From Methyloprofundus sedimenti (GTDB lineage Bacteria; Pseudomonadota; Gammaproteobacteria; Methylococcales; Methylomonadaceae): DNA of 64,000 nt. The translations under genes and the position numbers were made by a program. Position 1 is the stretch's first letter; each line of letters opens with the position of its first letter. The notes under the pieces were generated by a model. That model ran no database searches. It had not been told where the DNA came from and saw only the letters and a program-made list of their open reading frames with translations. Shown here one piece after another: positions 42,357-56,079 of this stretch. The stretch is taken from assembly GCF_002072955.1 (NCBI RefSeq), contig NZ_LPUF01000005.1, forward strand, positions 1-64,000, written 5' to 3'.

Positions 42357-45300
42357 ATGGCCTACACTTTTACTGAAAAAAAACGCCTCAGAAATAATTT
42401 TGGAAAAGCAAATGAAGTTCTAGACGTCCCTTATTTGCTGGAAACGCAAATCAAATCTTATGCTGGTTTTTTACAAACTGGTATAAAGCCAGCAAAAAGA
42501 AAAGATGCTGGTTTACATGCGGCATTTTCAAGTGTGTTCCCGATTCATAGTCATTCTGGCTATGCTGTTTTGGAATACGTCAAATACAGATTAGGCGAGC
42601 CTGTTTTTGATGTGCGTGAATGTCAGCAGCGTGGCGCTACTTACGCTGCACCATTGCGCGTAATCGCGCGTCTGGTTATTTATGATAAAGATGCGCCAGG
42701 CAGTACCAAAGTTGTCAAAGATATAAGAGAGCAAGAAGTCTATATGGGTGAATTACCCTTAATGACAGAGAATGGAACATTTGTTATTAATGGTACTGAG
42801 CGAGTTATTGTGTCTCAATTGCACCGTAGTCCCGGAGTGTTTTTTGATCATGATAAAGGAAAAACCCATTCATCTGGAAAATTGTTATTGAATGCACGGG
42901 TTATTCCGTATCGTGGTTCATGGCTGGACTTTGAATTTGACCATAAAGACTGTGTTTTTGTCAGAATAGATCGTCGTCGCAAAATACCAGCAACTATTCT
43001 ATTGCGTGCTTTGGGTTATGAGAATGAAGAGATGATCAACATCTTCTTCGAAACAAATAAAATTTTTATTAGTGCTGACAAAATCTTACTCGATTTAATT
43101 CCTGAAAGATTAAAAGGTGAGATTGCTACTTTCAATATTAAATCCGGTGGCAAAGTATTAGTAGAAGAAGGAAGGCGTGTAACTGCTAAACATATTAAGC
43201 AGATGCAAAAAGAAAAAATTAAGGAGCTAGAGGTTCCTAGAAGTTATTTATATGGAAATATTTTAGCGCACAATATTATTAATGAGGACACAGGAGAGTT
43301 AATCGCCAGTGTTAATGATGAAGTTACTGAGGACTTATTAGAGAAGTTAATTGCTGAAGGTGCCAGTGAAATTAATACCTTATATGTAAATGACCTGGAT
43401 CGTGGTCCCTACATATCTTCGGCGATGCGTGTAGATAATACAACAAATCGTTTAGAGGCATTGATAGAAATATATCGTATGATGCGCCCTGGTGAGCCGC
43501 CTACTAAAGATTCGGCAGAAAACCTGTTTAATAATCTTTTTTTTACTGAAGACCGGTATGATTTATCTGCGGTCGGGCGCATGAAGTTTAATCGTCGCCT
43601 TGGTATACCCGATTCTGAAGGAGATGGCACATTAAGTAAAGAAGATATCATTAATGTACTAAAAGAATTAATCAACATAAGAAATGGTAACGGTATCGTC
43701 GATGATATCGACCATTTAGGTAATCGGCGTGTCAGATCAGTAGGTGAAATGATTGAAAACCAGTTCAGAGTTGGTTTAGTCAGAGTAGAGCGTGCTGTTA
43801 GAGAGCGTTTGACGCTTGCTGATTCTGAAGGTTTGATGCCGCAGGAAATTATCAATGCGAAACCTGTCTCTGCAGCAGTAAAAGAGTTTTTTGGCTCTAG
43901 TCAGTTATCGCAATTTATGGATCAGAATAATCCATTATCCCAGGTAACGCATAAACGGCGTGTTTCGGCACTAGGCCCGGGTGGACTGGCTAGAGAGCGT
44001 GCTGGTTTTGAGGTTCGAGATGTACATACGACTCACTACGGTCGAGTTTGTCCTATTGAAACACCGGAAGGTCCAAATATTGGTTTGATTAACTCGTTGG
44101 CTGTATATGCACGTACCAATGAATATGGATTTCTGGAAACACCTTATCGTAAAGTTGAAAATGGCATCGTTACTGATCAGGTTGATTATCTGTCAGCAAT
44201 AGGTGAAGGTAACTTTGTTATTGCACAGGCAAGTGTACCTGTCGATGAAAATAGAAAACTAGTAGAAGGCCTGGTATCTTGTCGTTATAAAGATGAATTC
44301 ACTTTAGTTTCATCTAAAGACGTAGATTATATGGATGTATCTGCCAAGCAGATAGTTTCGGTAGCGGCTTCAATTGTTCCTTTCTTGGAGCATGATGATG
44401 CGAACAGAGCCTTAATGGGTTCTAACATGCAGCGTCAGGCCGTACCGGTTCTTAAAGCTGAGAAACCGCTCGTGGGAACAGGTATGGAACGCACTGTTGC
44501 CAAGGATTCAGGTGTAACAGTAGTTGCAAAGCGAGGCGGAGTTGTTGCTAGTGTCGATGCCAGTAGGATCGTGGTGCGTGTCAATGACACTGAAACTGAG
44601 GTCGCTGAAACGGGGGTAGATATTTATAATCTAATTAAATATGTACGTTCAAATCAAAATACCTGTATTAATCAAAAGCCATTAGTCAAGCCAGGAGACC
44701 TGGTTGCTGCTGGTGATATTATGGCAGATGGACCTTCAACGGACATGGGAGAGTTAGCATTAGGTCAGAATATGTTAATCGCCTTTATGCCGTGGAATGG
44801 ATACAACTTTGAAGATTCTATTTTAGTTTCTGAGCGCGTAGTTAAAGAAGACCGGTTTACTTCAATTCATATAGAAGAAAAAACCTGTATTGCTCGTGAT
44901 ACCAAGCATAGCCCAGAAGAAATTACAGCTGATATTCCAAATGTAAGTGAAGAAGCACTTTCTAAACTAGATGAATCAGGTATTGTCTATGTAGGAGCAG
45001 AAGTTAAGGGCGGTGATATTCTTGTTGGTAAGGTTACACCAAAAGGTGAGTCGCAACTTACGCCTGAAGAAAAATTACTTAGAGCTATTTTTGGAGAAAA
45101 AGCAGCTGATGTTAAAGATACTTCACTAAGAGTACCCGGTAGTATCCGAGCAACAGTTATTGATGTACAAATTTTTACCCGTGACGGCGTAGAAAAGGAT
45201 AAGCGTGCTCTGGCGAATGAAGCATCAGCAATTAAAAGCTATAGAAAAGATTTAAATGATCAGCTAGCGATTGTAGAAAAAGACATTTATCAGCGTATCG

Positions 45301-46427
45301 CTAGTGTGATTATTGGTGAAAAGGCACTTTCTGGTCCTAATAGCTTAAAATCCTCAACTGTGATTACTCAGGCTTACTTAGAGGGTGTTAAGCATTCAGA
45401 GTGGTCTAATATCAAAATGGTAAGCGAAGAGCTTAATGTGCAATTAGAAGGCTTAGATGCCCATATTGTAAAGTTGCGTAAAGAATTTGATGAAAAATTT
45501 GAAATAAAGCGCAAGAAAATCACTATGGGTGATGATTTAGCCCCTGGCGTATTAAAAATGGTTAAAGTTTATTTAGCCGTTAAAAAACGCATACAACCTG
45601 GTGATAAAATGGCTGGCCGACATGGTAATAAAGGTGTTATTTCTCGAATTAACCCTATTGAAGATATGCCATATCTAGCTGATGGAACACCTATTGATAT
45701 TGTTCTAAACCCATTGGGTGTACCATCACGTATGAATGTAGGGCAGGTGCTTGAAACTCATCTGGGCTGGGCTGCAAAAGGGCTAGGCGCAAAAATAGGA
45801 AAGATGCTCGAGGCGAAAGCGGCCGTGACAGAAATAAGAAGCTATCTGGATAATATTTATAATAGCAGCGGTCAAAGTGAAGATCTGGGCTCATTTTCTG
45901 ATGCAGAAATTATTGAAATGGCAGGTAATTTAGTGTCTGGTGTACCTATGGCATCGCCTGTGTTCGACGGCGCAAGTGAAGATGAAATTCGCCATATGCT
46001 CGCTTTGGCAGATCTACCGTCGAGTGGACAGACTACGTTATATGATGGCTTGACAGGCGAGGCGTTTGAGCGCGAGATAACTGTTGGTTATATGCATATG
46101 CTGAAATTGAATCACTTGGTAGATGACAAAATGCATGCGCGTTCAACAGGTCCATATAGTCTGGTAACTCAGCAACCATTAGGTGGGAAAGCGCAGTTTG
46201 GTGGGCAGCGTTTTGGAGAAATGGAGGTCTGGGCACTGGAAGCTTATGGTGCTGCTTACACCCTACAGGAAATGTTAACTGTTAAATCTGATGATGTAAC
46301 AGGTCGTACTCGTATGTACAAAAATATCGTTGATGGAAATCATCAAATGGAGCCAGGTATGCCTGAGTCATTTAATGTATTGCTTAAAGAAATTCGCTCA
46401 CTAGCTATTAATATCGAAGTGCAATAA
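42357..46427 (+). CDS. rpoB: RNA polymerase subunit beta
   Basis: This catalytic subunit has 1356 residues, the usual gammaproteobacterial size. Landmarks in order are the start [15 protein letters not shown], the rifampicin pocket ([16 protein letters not shown] and [12 protein letters not shown], with no known resistance substitution visible), the [16 protein letters not shown] segment, [12 protein letters not shown], and [13 protein letters not shown]. The C-terminal clamp [19 protein letters not shown] completes the protein. rpoC follows after 75 bases. Confidence 0.99.
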   Translation: MAYTFTEKKRLRNNFGKANEVLDVPYLLETQIKSYAGFLQTGIKPAKRKDAGLHAAFSSVFPIHSHSGYAVLEYVKYRLGEPVFDVRECQQRGATYAAPLRVIARLVIYDKDAPGSTKVVKDIREQEVYMGELPLMTENGTFVINGTERVIVSQLHRSPGVFFDHDKGKTHSSGKLLLNARVIPYRGSWLDFEFDHKDCVFVRIDRRRKIPATILLRALGYENEEMINIFFETNKIFISADKILLDLIPERLKGEIATFNIKSGGKVLVEEGRRVTAKHIKQMQKEKIKELEVPRSYLYGNILAHNIINEDTGELIASVNDEVTEDLLEKLIAEGASEINTLYVNDLDRGPYISSAMRVDNTTNRLEALIEIYRMMRPGEPPTKDSAENLFNNLFFTEDRYDLSAVGRMKFNRRLGIPDSEGDGTLSKEDIINVLKELINIRNGNGIVDDIDHLGNRRVRSVGEMIENQFRVGLVRVERAVRERLTLADSEGLMPQEIINAKPVSAAVKEFFGSSQLSQFMDQNNPLSQVTHKRRVSALGPGGLARERAGFEVRDVHTTHYGRVCPIETPEGPNIGLINSLAVYARTNEYGFLETPYRKVENGIVTDQVDYLSAIGEGNFVIAQASVPVDENRKLVEGLVSCRYKDEFTLVSSKDVDYMDVSAKQIVSVAASIVPFLEHDDANRALMGSNMQRQAVPVLKAEKPLVGTGMERTVAKDSGVTVVAKRGGVVASVDASRIVVRVNDTETEVAETGVDIYNLIKYVRSNQNTCINQKPLVKPGDLVAAGDIMADGPSTDMGELALGQNMLIAFMPWNGYNFEDSILVSERVVKEDRFTSIHIEEKTCIARDTKHSPEEITADIPNVSEEALSKLDESGIVYVGAEVKGGDILVGKVTPKGESQLTPEEKLLRAIFGEKAADVKDTSLRVPGSIRATVIDVQIFTRDGVEKDKRALANEASAIKSYRKDLNDQLAIVEKDIYQRIASVIIGEKALSGPNSLKSSTVITQAYLEGVKHSEWSNIKMVSEELNVQLEGLDAHIVKLRKEFDEKFEIKRKKITMGDDLAPGVLKMVKVYLAVKKRIQPGDKMAGRHGNKGVISRINPIEDMPYLADGTPIDIVLNPLGVPSRMNVGQVLETHLGWAAKGLGAKIGKMLEAKAAVTEIRSYLDNIYNSSGQSEDLGSFSDAEIIEMAGNLVSGVPMASPVFDGASEDEIRHMLALADLPSSGQTTLYDGLTGEAFEREITVGYMHMLKLNHLVDDKMHARSTGPYSLVTQQPLGGKAQFGGQRFGEMEVWALEAYGAAYTLQEMLTVKSDDVTGRTRMYKNIVDGNHQMEPGMPESFNVLLKEIRSLAINIEVQ

Positions 46428-46502
46428 GTAGAGCACTATTGAAAATAGTTATTAGCTAATGAGTTCTGGTTCAGCCAGATAACACACAAAGGGGATAAGC
46501 TC

Positions 46503-49500
46503 TTGAAAGATTTATTAAATTTCTTGAAACGCCAAAATAGAACAGCTGATTTTGATGAAATTAGCATAGGTTTGGCGTCACCAAATCAGATTAGATCATG
46601 GTCTTATGGTGAGGTTAAGAAGCCGGAAACTATAAATTATCGAACATTTAAACCAGAACGGGATGGTCTTTTTTGTGCGAAAATTTTTGGTCCGGTAAGT
46701 GATTACGAATGCTTATGTGGCAAATACAAGCGTTTAAAACACCGTGGTGTGATTTGTGAAAAGTGTGGTGTTGAAGTCACTTTATCTAAAGTGCGTCGCG
46801 AGCGAATGGGGCATATAGAGCTTGCAAGCCCGGTTGCGCATATCTGGTTTTTAAAATCGTTGCCCTCACGGATCGCGCTATTGTTAGATATGACACTGCG
46901 CGAAATTGAGCGTGTTTTATATTTTGAATCATTTGTAGTGCTGGATGAAGGTATGACGCCTTTGGAAAGAAAAAAGCTATTAACTGACGATGAATATTTA
47001 GATGCGTTTGAAGAGTATGGTGATGATTTCGTGGCCAAAATGGGTGCAGAGGCTATCCATGAGCTACTAAAAACAATTGATATTAAGGCCGAGGTTGATC
47101 AATTAAGAGAAGAGATTAATAGTACAAACTCAGAAACCAAGATTAAAAAATTCTCTAAGCGCTTAAAGGTTCTTGAATCACTTTTAGGTTCATCTAACCG
47201 TCCAGAATGGATGGTCATGAATGTTTTACCCGTATTACCCCCGGAATTACGCCCTCTAGTACCATTAGATGGCGGACGTTTTGCGACTTCTGATCTTAAT
47301 GATTTATATAGACGAGTTATTAACAGGAATAACCGTTTGCATCGTTTATTGGACTTAAGTGCACCTGACATCATTATTCGTAATGAAAAAAGAATGTTGC
47401 AAGAATCGGTTGATGCATTATTAGATAACGGTCGTCGTGGAAGGGCTATAACTGGAACAAATAGACGCCCTTTAAAGTCCCTTGCCGATATGATTAAAGG
47501 TAAGCAAGGTCGTTTCAGACAAAACCTATTAGGTAAGCGAGTCGATTATTCTGGTCGATCAGTTATTGTAGTGGGGCCTACTCTGAAATTGCATCAATGT
47601 GGATTGCCTAAAAAAATGGCCCTGGAATTATTTAAGCCATTTATTTTTAGTAAATTACAATTACGTGGTTTAGCGACAACAATTAAAGCTGCCAAAAAAA
47701 TGGTGGAAAGCGAAGGTGCCGAAGTATGGGATATTCTGGAAGAGGTTATTCATGAACATCCTATTCTGTTAAACCGCGCACCTACATTGCATAGATTAGG
47801 TATTCAGGCTTTTGAGCCAATCTTGATCGAAGGTAAGGCAATTAATCTTCACCCATTAGTTTGTAGTGCATTTAATGCCGATTTTGATGGTGACCAGATG
47901 GCGGTGCATATTCCACTGTCAATCGAAGCGCAGCTTGAATCAAGAACTTTGATGATGGCAACCAATAATATTTTATCTCCTGCGAATGGAGAGCCAATTA
48001 TTAACCCATCTCAGGATGTGGTGTTGGGGCTTTACTATATCAGTCGTGAAAAACTTAAGGCGAAAGGTGATGGTTCAGCATTTTTTGATATTAATGAAGT
48101 TAAAAGAGCATTAGATGCAAAAGTTGTTGAATTACAATCAAAAATACAAGTAAGAATTACCGAAAAATTAGGTGCTAAAGCCGGTGAAGTTGAGTATAAA
48201 ACAACTCGTTTCGAAACAACAGTTGGACGCGTTTTAATATGGGAAATTGTACCTGAAGGTATGCCATTTGAAATTGTAAACTGTGATATGACTAAAAAGA
48301 ACATTTCACGTTTACTTGATTTTAGTTACCGTTACCTAGGAAATAAGGATACTGTAATTCTTGCTGATCAGATTATGTATCTGGGTTTTAAATATGCTAC
48401 ACGCTCAGGAATTTCTTTTGGTATCAATGATATGGAAATTCCAGAAGAAAAAGTAAGTATATTGGCAGAAGCAGAGAGAGAAGTTATTGAAATTCAGCAG
48501 CAATATTCTTCTGGCTTGGTAACTGATGGTGAGCGATACAATAAGGTTGTAGATATCTGGTCGCATGCCAATGAAAAGGTAGCCAAAGTAATGATGGATG
48601 CTTTGGGTACGGATATTGTCATAGATGATGACGGTAGTGTTTTGAAGCAAAAATCATTTAACTCTATATTTATGATGGCTGAATCTGGCGCGCGGGGGTC
48701 TGCTGCACAGATTAGGCAGCTAGCTGGTATGCGTGGTTTGATGGCAAAACCGGACGGTTCTATTATCGAAACTCCGATAACTGCAAACTTCCGTGAAGGA
48801 CTGGATGTGTTGCAGTACTTTATTTCTACGCATGGTGCACGTAAAGGTTTGGCCGATACCGCTCTTAAAACCGCTAACTCAGGTTATTTGACACGACGGT
48901 TAGTTGATGTAGCTCAGGATTTGGTTATCAATGGCGTAGATTGTGGTACAACCAACGGAATGATGATGGCTCCCATTATTGAGGGAGGTGACGTAGTTGA
49001 GGCATTAGCCGAACGAGTTCTAGGACGAGTAGTTATTGGTGATGTGTTGAATGCGGCAACTGGCGAAGTTCTGGTCGCTGATGGCACGATGCTGGATGAG
49101 CATTATGTCTCTGTACTAGAGCAAAATAGTGTTGATGATGTTTATGTGCGATCTATTATTACTTGTGATAATCGCCATGGAGTTTGTGCAAAATGTTATG
49201 GTCGTGATCTGGGTCGTGGGCATATGGTCAATAGTGGCGAAGCAGTTGGTGTTATAGCTGCGCAATCAATCGGTGAGCCGGGAACGCAGTTGACTATGCG
49301 TACTTTCCATATCGGTGGAGCTGCTTCACGTCAAGTTGCCATTAGTAATGTTCAGGTTAAATCTAAAGGACTTATAAAACTACATAACTTAAAAACGGTT
49401 GAAAATCGTGCCGGTAATTTGGTAGCTGTATCAAGATCAGGTGAAGTTGGTGTGATGGATGAGTATGGCCGTGAAAAAGAGAAATACAAGATTCCATATG

Positions 49501-50717
49501 GCGCTGAATTAACCTGTAAAGATGGTGGATCAGTAAATTCGGGCGATATTGTTGTAACGTGGGATCCACATGTACACCCTGTAGTAACAGAAGTTGCTGG
49601 TTTCGTTGAATTAGTTGATTTTGAGCCAGGTTTGTCGGTTCAGGAAGTGTCTGATGAGGTAACTGGCGTGAGTTCAATTACCGTATTAGATCCTAAGCAA
49701 CGTGTTAGTGCCGGAAAGGATTTACGCCCTTTGGTTAAGTTGGTCAATGAAGATGGCGAAGATGTTATGTTGCCAAATACTGAATTGGCTGCACAGTATG
49801 TACTACCATCTGGATCAATTGTTGCTGTAAAAAATGGCGCTGAAATCCATGTTGGTGATGTTTTAGGGAGAATTCCTCAGGAATCAAGTAAAACACGGGA
49901 TATTACCGGAGGTTTGCCGCGAGTTGCTGATTTATTTGAAGCAAGAAAAACCAAAGACCCAGCGATTCTGGCTGAGGCGACTGGTGCAATTGCTTTCGGT
50001 AAAGAAACTAAAGGTAAACAGCGAGTTATTATTACCGATTCCGAGGGTGAGCAATATGAGACACTGATACCTAAATGGCGACATATTACGGTATTTGAAG
50101 GTGAGTTCGTTGAAAAAGGAGAAACCATTGCCGAAGGCGAATTAACACCACACGATATTTTACGTCTACGCGGAGTGACGGAATTAACAACATACCTAGT
50201 TAAAGAAATACAGGATGTTTATCGTTTGCAAGGTGTGAAAATCAATGATAAACATATTGAAGCAATTATTCGCCAAATGTTACGTAAAGTTGAAATCACT
50301 GCTTCAGGAGATAGTCCTTATACTAAAGGCGAGCAGGTTGAAAAAGTAGTTGTTAAGGAAATTAATGACAAACTTGAAGCAGAAGGAAAGATTCCTGCTA
50401 GCTATGATCCTGTATTATTAGGTATAACCAAAGCCTCACTGGCAACTGAGTCTTTTGTATCAGCTGCATCCTTTCAGGAAACCACAAGAGTGTTAACTGA
50501 TGCAGCTGTTCGTGGCTTGAAAGATCAGTTATATGGGTTAAAAGAAAATGTAATTGTAGGGCGATTAATTCCTGCAGGAACAGGTTTGGCTTTTCATGAG
50601 GCAAGAAGAAAGCGTAAAGAGGCAAAGTCAGAATCAATAAATACCCCTGAGGAAGTAAAATCCCTAGATGCAATTGATGCTGAGGAAGCACTAAAGCAAG
50701 CTTTAAATGCTGAATGA
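46503..50717 (+). CDS. rpoC: RNA polymerase subunit beta prime
   Basis: The 1404-residue subunit starts at TTG behind AAAGGGGATAAG; the start [10 protein letters not shown] matches the family start, so TTG is chosen over later ATGs. The N-terminal zinc site ([20 protein letters not shown]), the catalytic magnesium site NADFDGDQM and the bridge helix and trigger loop region are present. The second zinc site ([13 protein letters not shown]) is also intact. Confidence 0.99.
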   Translation: MKDLLNFLKRQNRTADFDEISIGLASPNQIRSWSYGEVKKPETINYRTFKPERDGLFCAKIFGPVSDYECLCGKYKRLKHRGVICEKCGVEVTLSKVRRERMGHIELASPVAHIWFLKSLPSRIALLLDMTLREIERVLYFESFVVLDEGMTPLERKKLLTDDEYLDAFEEYGDDFVAKMGAEAIHELLKTIDIKAEVDQLREEINSTNSETKIKKFSKRLKVLESLLGSSNRPEWMVMNVLPVLPPELRPLVPLDGGRFATSDLNDLYRRVINRNNRLHRLLDLSAPDIIIRNEKRMLQESVDALLDNGRRGRAITGTNRRPLKSLADMIKGKQGRFRQNLLGKRVDYSGRSVIVVGPTLKLHQCGLPKKMALELFKPFIFSKLQLRGLATTIKAAKKMVESEGAEVWDILEEVIHEHPILLNRAPTLHRLGIQAFEPILIEGKAINLHPLVCSAFNADFDGDQMAVHIPLSIEAQLESRTLMMATNNILSPANGEPIINPSQDVVLGLYYISREKLKAKGDGSAFFDINEVKRALDAKVVELQSKIQVRITEKLGAKAGEVEYKTTRFETTVGRVLIWEIVPEGMPFEIVNCDMTKKNISRLLDFSYRYLGNKDTVILADQIMYLGFKYATRSGISFGINDMEIPEEKVSILAEAEREVIEIQQQYSSGLVTDGERYNKVVDIWSHANEKVAKVMMDALGTDIVIDDDGSVLKQKSFNSIFMMAESGARGSAAQIRQLAGMRGLMAKPDGSIIETPITANFREGLDVLQYFISTHGARKGLADTALKTANSGYLTRRLVDVAQDLVINGVDCGTTNGMMMAPIIEGGDVVEALAERVLGRVVIGDVLNAATGEVLVADGTMLDEHYVSVLEQNSVDDVYVRSIITCDNRHGVCAKCYGRDLGRGHMVNSGEAVGVIAAQSIGEPGTQLTMRTFHIGGAASRQVAISNVQVKSKGLIKLHNLKTVENRAGNLVAVSRSGEVGVMDEYGREKEKYKIPYGAELTCKDGGSVNSGDIVVTWDPHVHPVVTEVAGFVELVDFEPGLSVQEVSDEVTGVSSITVLDPKQRVSAGKDLRPLVKLVNEDGEDVMLPNTELAAQYVLPSGSIVAVKNGAEIHVGDVLGRIPQESSKTRDITGGLPRVADLFEARKTKDPAILAEATGAIAFGKETKGKQRVIITDSEGEQYETLIPKWRHITVFEGEFVEKGETIAEGELTPHDILRLRGVTELTTYLVKEIQDVYRLQGVKINDKHIEAIIRQMLRKVEITASGDSPYTKGEQVEKVVVKEINDKLEAEGKIPASYDPVLLGITKASLATESFVSAASFQETTRVLTDAAVRGLKDQLYGLKENVIVGRLIPAGTGLAFHEARRKRKEAKSESINTPEEVKSLDAIDAEEALKQALNAE

Positions 50718-50728
50718 AAAGAAACATA

Positions 50729-50766
50729 TTGACTTTAGGTGGGCAGGATAATAGAATATCCTGCTC
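50729..50766 (+). promoter_or_regulatory. Promoter and hairpin between rpoC and rpsL
   Basis: TTGACT (50729-50734) and TAGAAT (50752-50757) are 17 bases apart, a likely promoter for the str operon. A ten-pair hairpin, GGGCAGGATA (50741-50750) with TATCCTGCTC (50757-50766), overlaps the spacer and the -10 box. It could end rpoBC transcripts, though only a weak T-rich tail follows. Confidence 0.5.
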
Positions 50767-50844
50767 ATTAGAGTTATTGTGAAATAATTAAGTGTATTAT
50801 ATTGATGCACTAAGCAAAATATGCAAGACGGAGTAATTTAACTT

Positions 50845-51219
50845 ATGGCTACTATTAACCAGTTGGTTCGTAAGCCGCGCACAAGAAAAATTGAAAAAAG
50901 TAATGTGCCAGCGCTTGAGGCTTGCCCTCAAAGACGTGGTGTTTGTACGCGTGTTTATACAACAACGCCAAAAAAACCAAACTCAGCACTACGTAAAGTA
51001 GCGCGGGTAAGACTAACTAGCGGTTCAGAAGTTAGTAGTTATATTGGTGGTGAAGGGCATAATCTGCAAGAGCATTCTGTTGTTCTAATTCGTGGAGGTA
51101 GGGTAAAAGATTTACCTGGTGTTCGTTATCACGTAGTCCGCGGAAGTTTAGATACTTCAGGTGTGGCGAGTCGTAAATGTGGCCGTTCTAAATATGGCAC
51201 AAAAAAGCCTAAGGGCTAA
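50845..51219 (+). CDS. rpsL: Ribosomal protein uS12
   Basis: S12 lies at the decoding centre of the small subunit. The 124-residue protein has the conserved [18 protein letters not shown] and [14 protein letters not shown]. Both lysines at which streptomycin resistance commonly arises are unchanged. It is the first gene of the str operon. Confidence 0.99.
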   Translation: MATINQLVRKPRTRKIEKSNVPALEACPQRRGVCTRVYTTTPKKPNSALRKVARVRLTSGSEVSSYIGGEGHNLQEHSVVLIRGGRVKDLPGVRYHVVRGSLDTSGVASRKCGRSKYGTKKPKG

Positions 51220-51249
51220 AAATTCAAAGAACTAGTGTTGGTGATATAA

Positions 51250-51720
<471 letters not shown>

Positions 51721-51737
51721 TATAGTAGGTTTTTGGG

Positions 51738-53831
51738 GTGCCGCGTGTAACACCGATTGAAAAATATCGGAATATAGGGATTATGGCTCATATCGATGCG
51801 GGTAAAACCACAACGACAGAGCGAATTTTATACTATACAGGCGTTTCTCATAAAATGGGAGAGGTTCATGATGGCTCAGCTGTTATGGACTGGATGGAGC
51901 AAGAACAGGAAAGGGGTATTACCATCACCTCAGCAGCAACGACCTGTTTCTGGTCTGGCATGGAAAATCAGTACGATAAGCATCGTATCAATATTATTGA
52001 TACGCCAGGACACGTAGATTTTACAATTGAAGTTGAGCGCTCACTGAGGGTTCTTGATGGAGCTTGTGCGGTATTTTGTGCTGTTGGTGGCGTAGAGCCA
52101 CAGTCAGAAACGGTTTGGCGTCAAGCTAATAAATACAAGGTTCCTAGAATAGTTTTCGTCAATAAGATGGATCGTTCAGGGGCTGATTATTTTAGAGTTA
52201 TAAAGCAAATTGCTACTCGCCTATCAGGCAATCCAGTACTTATGCAGATTCCGGTGGGTTCAGAGGATGAATTTACTGGCATTGTTGATTTGCTGAAAAT
52301 GAAAGCCATATATTGGGAAGATGCCAATATGGGGATGACGTTTCGCGAGGAAGCTATTCCTGTTGCTTTGATAGGTGCGGCTGAAGAGTGGCGCGAAAAA
52401 TTAATCGAAGCTGCGGCCGAGGCTAATGATGAGTTGATGGAGAAGTACCTTGAAGAAGGTGATTTATCCATAGACGAGGTTAAGCTAGGTATTAGAATAA
52501 GAACAATTGCCAGTGAGATTTCACCGGTATACTGCGGATCAGCCTTTAAAAATAAAGGTGTTCAAACTGTACTTGATGGAGTACTGGATTTTCTACCTTC
52601 CCCGCTTGATGTTAAAGCCATCTCGGGAGAGTTGAAGGATGGTAGTCTTGCGGAAAGGCATGCGTCGGATGAAGAGCCTTTTGCGGCTTTGGCTTTTAAA
52701 ATTGCAACAGACCCTTTCGTAGGTTCCTTAACTTTTTTCAGGGTATATTCCGGTGTGCTGGCATCAGGTAGCGTTGTCTATAATGTCCTTAAAGGTAAAC
52801 GCGAGCGAGTTGGCCGGTTGTTGCAGATGCACGCGAATAGCAGGGAGGATGTCTCTGAGGTTAGGGCTGGCGATATAGCCGCTGCCGTAGGCTTCAAAGA
52901 TGTAACGACAGGCGAAACTTTATGCGCAGAAAATGCGCAGATAATTCTGGAAAAAATGGATTTTCCGGAGCCGGTTATTTCTGTAGCTGTTGAGGCTAGA
53001 ACAAAAGCTGATCAAGACAAGATGTCTGAGGCTTTGGCTCGATTAATGAAAGAAGATCCTTCTTTTCGGGTGGTAACGGATGAGGAGTCAGGGCAGGTTA
53101 TAATCTCCGGGATGGGAGAATTACATCTTGAGATTTTAGTGGATCGTATGCGTAGAGAGTTTGCCGTCGATCTGAATGTTGGTTCGCCACAGGTTTCTTA
53201 TCGTGAAGCAATTAAGCAGGTGACTGAGCAGGAAGGGAAGTTTATTCGGCAGTCTGGTGGTAAGGGACAGTATGGCCATGTAATTATTAGGCTAGAACCA
53301 GTGGAAATAGGTTCTGGCTATTCTTTTATCAATGCAGTAACGGGTGGCACGGTTCCAAAGGAATTTATACCTGCTATTGATAAAGGAATACAAGAGCAAA
53401 TGAAAAACGGTGTCTTGGCGGGTTATCCAGTCGTAGACGTAAAGGTGACCTTGCTCGATGGTTCTTACCATGAAGTAGACTCAAATGAAATGGCTTTTTC
53501 CATTGCGGGATCTATGGCCTTTCGAGATGGTACAAAGCAGGCTAAGCCTGTATTGCTAGAACCAGTAATGAAAGTAGAGATCGTGACTCCCGAGGAATAT
53601 ATGGGGGATGTGGTAGGAGATGTAAATAGGCGTAGAGGTATAGTTCTAGGGATGGAAGATACGTCAACAGGTAAGACAATTAACTGCGAAGTGCCGTTAG
53701 CTGAAATGTTTGGTTATGCAACTGACCTGCGTTCAGCAACTCAAGGGCGTGCTACTTACAGTATGCAATTTGAAAAATATAATGAGACACCTGCGAAAAT
53801 AGCAGCTGCAATTATTCAAAAAACTTCATAA
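51738..53831 (+). CDS. fusA: Elongation factor G
   Basis: EF-G drives translocation of tRNA and mRNA. The 697-residue protein starts at GTG ([19 protein letters not shown]), and has the G motifs [14 protein letters not shown] and NKMD. Domain IV has GGKGQYGHV. No frameshift or truncation is seen. In this operon it lies between rpsG and the second tuf gene. Confidence 0.98.
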   Translation: MPRVTPIEKYRNIGIMAHIDAGKTTTTERILYYTGVSHKMGEVHDGSAVMDWMEQEQERGITITSAATTCFWSGMENQYDKHRINIIDTPGHVDFTIEVERSLRVLDGACAVFCAVGGVEPQSETVWRQANKYKVPRIVFVNKMDRSGADYFRVIKQIATRLSGNPVLMQIPVGSEDEFTGIVDLLKMKAIYWEDANMGMTFREEAIPVALIGAAEEWREKLIEAAAEANDELMEKYLEEGDLSIDEVKLGIRIRTIASEISPVYCGSAFKNKGVQTVLDGVLDFLPSPLDVKAISGELKDGSLAERHASDEEPFAALAFKIATDPFVGSLTFFRVYSGVLASGSVVYNVLKGKRERVGRLLQMHANSREDVSEVRAGDIAAAVGFKDVTTGETLCAENAQIILEKMDFPEPVISVAVEARTKADQDKMSEALARLMKEDPSFRVVTDEESGQVIISGMGELHLEILVDRMRREFAVDLNVGSPQVSYREAIKQVTEQEGKFIRQSGGKGQYGHVIIRLEPVEIGSGYSFINAVTGGTVPKEFIPAIDKGIQEQMKNGVLAGYPVVDVKVTLLDGSYHEVDSNEMAFSIAGSMAFRDGTKQAKPVLLEPVMKVEIVTPEEYMGDVVGDVNRRRGIVLGMEDTSTGKTINCEVPLAEMFGYATDLRSATQGRATYSMQFEKYNETPAKIAAAIIQKTS

Positions 53832-53859
53832 GAATTGAATTTAACAAAGGTATGGGCTA

Positions 53860-55083
53860 ATGGCTAAAGAAAAATTTGAACGTAATAAACCACATGTAAA
53901 CGTAGGCACAATCGGTCACGTTGATCACGGAAAAACGACGCTAACAGCTGCATTAACGAAAGTTATGGCGGAATTACAGGGTGGTGGTATAGTCAAGGCG
54001 TTTGATCAAATTGACAATGCGCCAGAAGAGCGTGAACGTGGTATTACAATTGCAACATCACACGTAGAATATGAATCAAAAACGCGTCACTATGCGCATG
54101 TAGACTGTCCAGGTCACGCGGATTATGTAAAAAACATGATTACTGGTGCTGCGCAAATGGATGGTGCTATTCTGGTGTGTGGTGCAACTGATGGCCCTAT
54201 GCCGCAAACAAGAGAGCATATCCTGCTATCAAGACAAGTAGGTGTGCCATATATCGTTGTATTTCTGAACAAAGCTGACATCCTTGCTGATGACTGCGGT
54301 GGATTAGGAACAGAAGAATATAACGAAATGATCGAATTAGTTGAAATGGAGCTTCGTGAGTTATTAGACTTATATGAATTTCCTGGTGATGATACACCCA
54401 TTATAGTTGGATCAGCATTAAAAGCATTAGAAGGTGATACAAGCGAAGTAGGCATGCCTTCCGTCATTAAATTAGTTGAAGCGCTGGATACCTATATTCC
54501 AGAGCCCGTAAGAGCAACTGAAGGGTCATTCTTAATGCCTATTGAAGATGTATTTTCAATCTCAGGTCGCGGAACAGTGGTAACGGGACGTGTAGAGCGG
54601 GGTATTGTTAAGGTTGGGGAAGAGATCGAAATCGTAGGCATCAAGCCAACAGTAAAAACGACCTGTACAGGTGTTGAAATGTTTCGTAAGCTTCTAGATC
54701 GTGGGGAAGCGGGCGATAACGTGGGTATCCTGTTAAGAGGAACAAAGCGTGAAGATGTTGAGCGTGGCCAGGTACTGGCACATGTAGGCTCAATTAAGCC
54801 ACACACAAGATTCTCGGCAGAAATATACGTATTGTCGAAAGATGAAGGTGGTCGTCATACGCCATTTTTTAATGGATATCGTCCACAGTTCTACTTCAGA
54901 ACAACCGATGTAACCGGCGCTGTTGAATTGCCAGAAGGAACAGAAATGGTAATGCCTGGAGATAACGTATCAGTAGAAGTAACCTTGATCGCACCAATTG
55001 CGATGGAAGAAGGGTTACGTTTTGCGATCCGTGAAGGTGGTCGTACAGTGGGTGCGGGTGTTGTTGCAAAAATCATTGAGTAA
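53860..55083 (+). CDS. tuf: Elongation factor Tu, copy 2 (str operon)
   Basis: This second EF-Tu gene also has 407 residues and differs from the copy at 37416 by three amino acids, with silent changes mostly clustered in one short patch. The G motifs and the extra residues after NKAD are the same. Its place behind fusA is that of E. coli tufA. Near identity of two distant copies indicates continuing gene conversion. rpsJ starts only five bases after its stop. Confidence 0.98.
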   Translation: MAKEKFERNKPHVNVGTIGHVDHGKTTLTAALTKVMAELQGGGIVKAFDQIDNAPEERERGITIATSHVEYESKTRHYAHVDCPGHADYVKNMITGAAQMDGAILVCGATDGPMPQTREHILLSRQVGVPYIVVFLNKADILADDCGGLGTEEYNEMIELVEMELRELLDLYEFPGDDTPIIVGSALKALEGDTSEVGMPSVIKLVEALDTYIPEPVRATEGSFLMPIEDVFSISGRGTVVTGRVERGIVKVGEEIEIVGIKPTVKTTCTGVEMFRKLLDRGEAGDNVGILLRGTKREDVERGQVLAHVGSIKPHTRFSAEIYVLSKDEGGRHTPFFNGYRPQFYFRTTDVTGAVELPEGTEMVMPGDNVSVEVTLIAPIAMEEGLRFAIREGGRTVGAGVVAKIIE

Positions 55084-55088
55084 TAAAT

Positions 55089-55400
55089 ATGTCAAGTCAA
55101 ACAATTAGAATAAGCCTGAAAGCATTTGATCATAAACTTATTGATCAGTCAGCGGGTGAAATTGTTGAAACAGCAAAAAGAACTGGTGCTCAAGTAAAAG
55201 GACCGATTCCGCTACCAACAAAACATGAACGTTTTACAATTCTAACTTCACCGCATGTAAACAAAGATGCACGTGATCAATATGAATTGAGAACATACAA
55301 GCGTCTGCTCGATATTATCGAGCCGACCGATAAGACAGTTGATACGCTAATGAAGTTAGATTTAGCGGCTGGTGTCGACGTTAAAATAAAGCTTATTTAA
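55089..55400 (+). CDS. rpsJ: Ribosomal protein uS10 (NusE)
   Basis: S10 belongs to the 30S head and also serves with NusB in antitermination. The 103-residue protein shows [45 protein letters not shown] and [17 protein letters not shown]. It opens the S10 operon, five bases after tuf, leaving no room for the long regulatory leader known upstream of rpsJ in E. coli. Confidence 0.98.
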   Translation: MSSQTIRISLKAFDHKLIDQSAGEIVETAKRTGAQVKGPIPLPTKHERFTILTSPHVNKDARDQYELRTYKRLLDIIEPTDKTVDTLMKLDLAAGVDVKIKLI

Positions 55401-55425
55401 GCTTGAGAAGTTTGAGGGTTTACTT

Positions 55426-56076
55426 ATGTCATTAGGTCTAATTGGTCGTAAATGTGGTATGACGCGTGTCTTTACGGAAGATGGTGTGTCAATACCTGTT
55501 TCAGTTGTACAAATAGATTCAAATAGAGTTTCCCAGCTTAAAGGGCTGGAAGCAGATGGTTACCGTGCAGTGCAAGTTGCAGCAGGTGAAAAAAAATCGT
55601 CAAAAGTTGATAAGGCGATGGCTGGTCATTATGCAGCAGCAAATATGACGGCAGGTCGTGGTTTATGGGAATTCAGACTAAAAGAAGGTGAGGGCGAGGA
55701 TCTTGAAGTAGGATCTGAGCTCACAGTTGGTCTTTTTGTCGATGGTCAAGTTATTGATGTGCAAGGGACTAGTATCGGTAAAGGTTTTCAAGGTGGTGTA
55801 AAACGTCATAATTTTGGTATGCAGGATGCAACTCACGGTAACTCGTTATCTCATAGATCAAATGGTTCTATTGGTATGTGTCAAACACCAGGCAGAGTAT
55901 TCAAGGGAAAGAAAATGTCTGGTCATATGGGTGCTGCAACAGTTACTACACAAAACCTGACTATTCATTCCATTGATACTGAAAGAAATCTTATATTGGT
56001 TAAAGGTGCGATTCCTGGTGCTAAAGGCGGTGATGTAATATTAACGCCAGCAGTAAAGAAAAAAAATAAAGGATAG
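55426..56076 (+). CDS. rplC: Ribosomal protein uL3
   Basis: L3 is an early-assembling 23S rRNA-binding protein reaching toward the peptidyl transferase centre. The 216-residue protein shows [17 protein letters not shown], the central [23 protein letters not shown] extension and [14 protein letters not shown]. Confidence 0.98.
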   Translation: MSLGLIGRKCGMTRVFTEDGVSIPVSVVQIDSNRVSQLKGLEADGYRAVQVAAGEKKSSKVDKAMAGHYAAANMTAGRGLWEFRLKEGEGEDLEVGSELTVGLFVDGQVIDVQGTSIGKGFQGGVKRHNFGMQDATHGNSLSHRSNGSIGMCQTPGRVFKGKKMSGHMGAATVTTQNLTIHSIDTERNLILVKGAIPGAKGGDVILTPAVKKKNKG

Positions 56077-56079
56077 GAC

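Noticed and set aside
53860-55083. Second tuf gene as an assembly duplication
   Set aside because: The copies have different flanks, three amino-acid changes and scattered silent changes, and both positions are normal for gammaproteobacteria.
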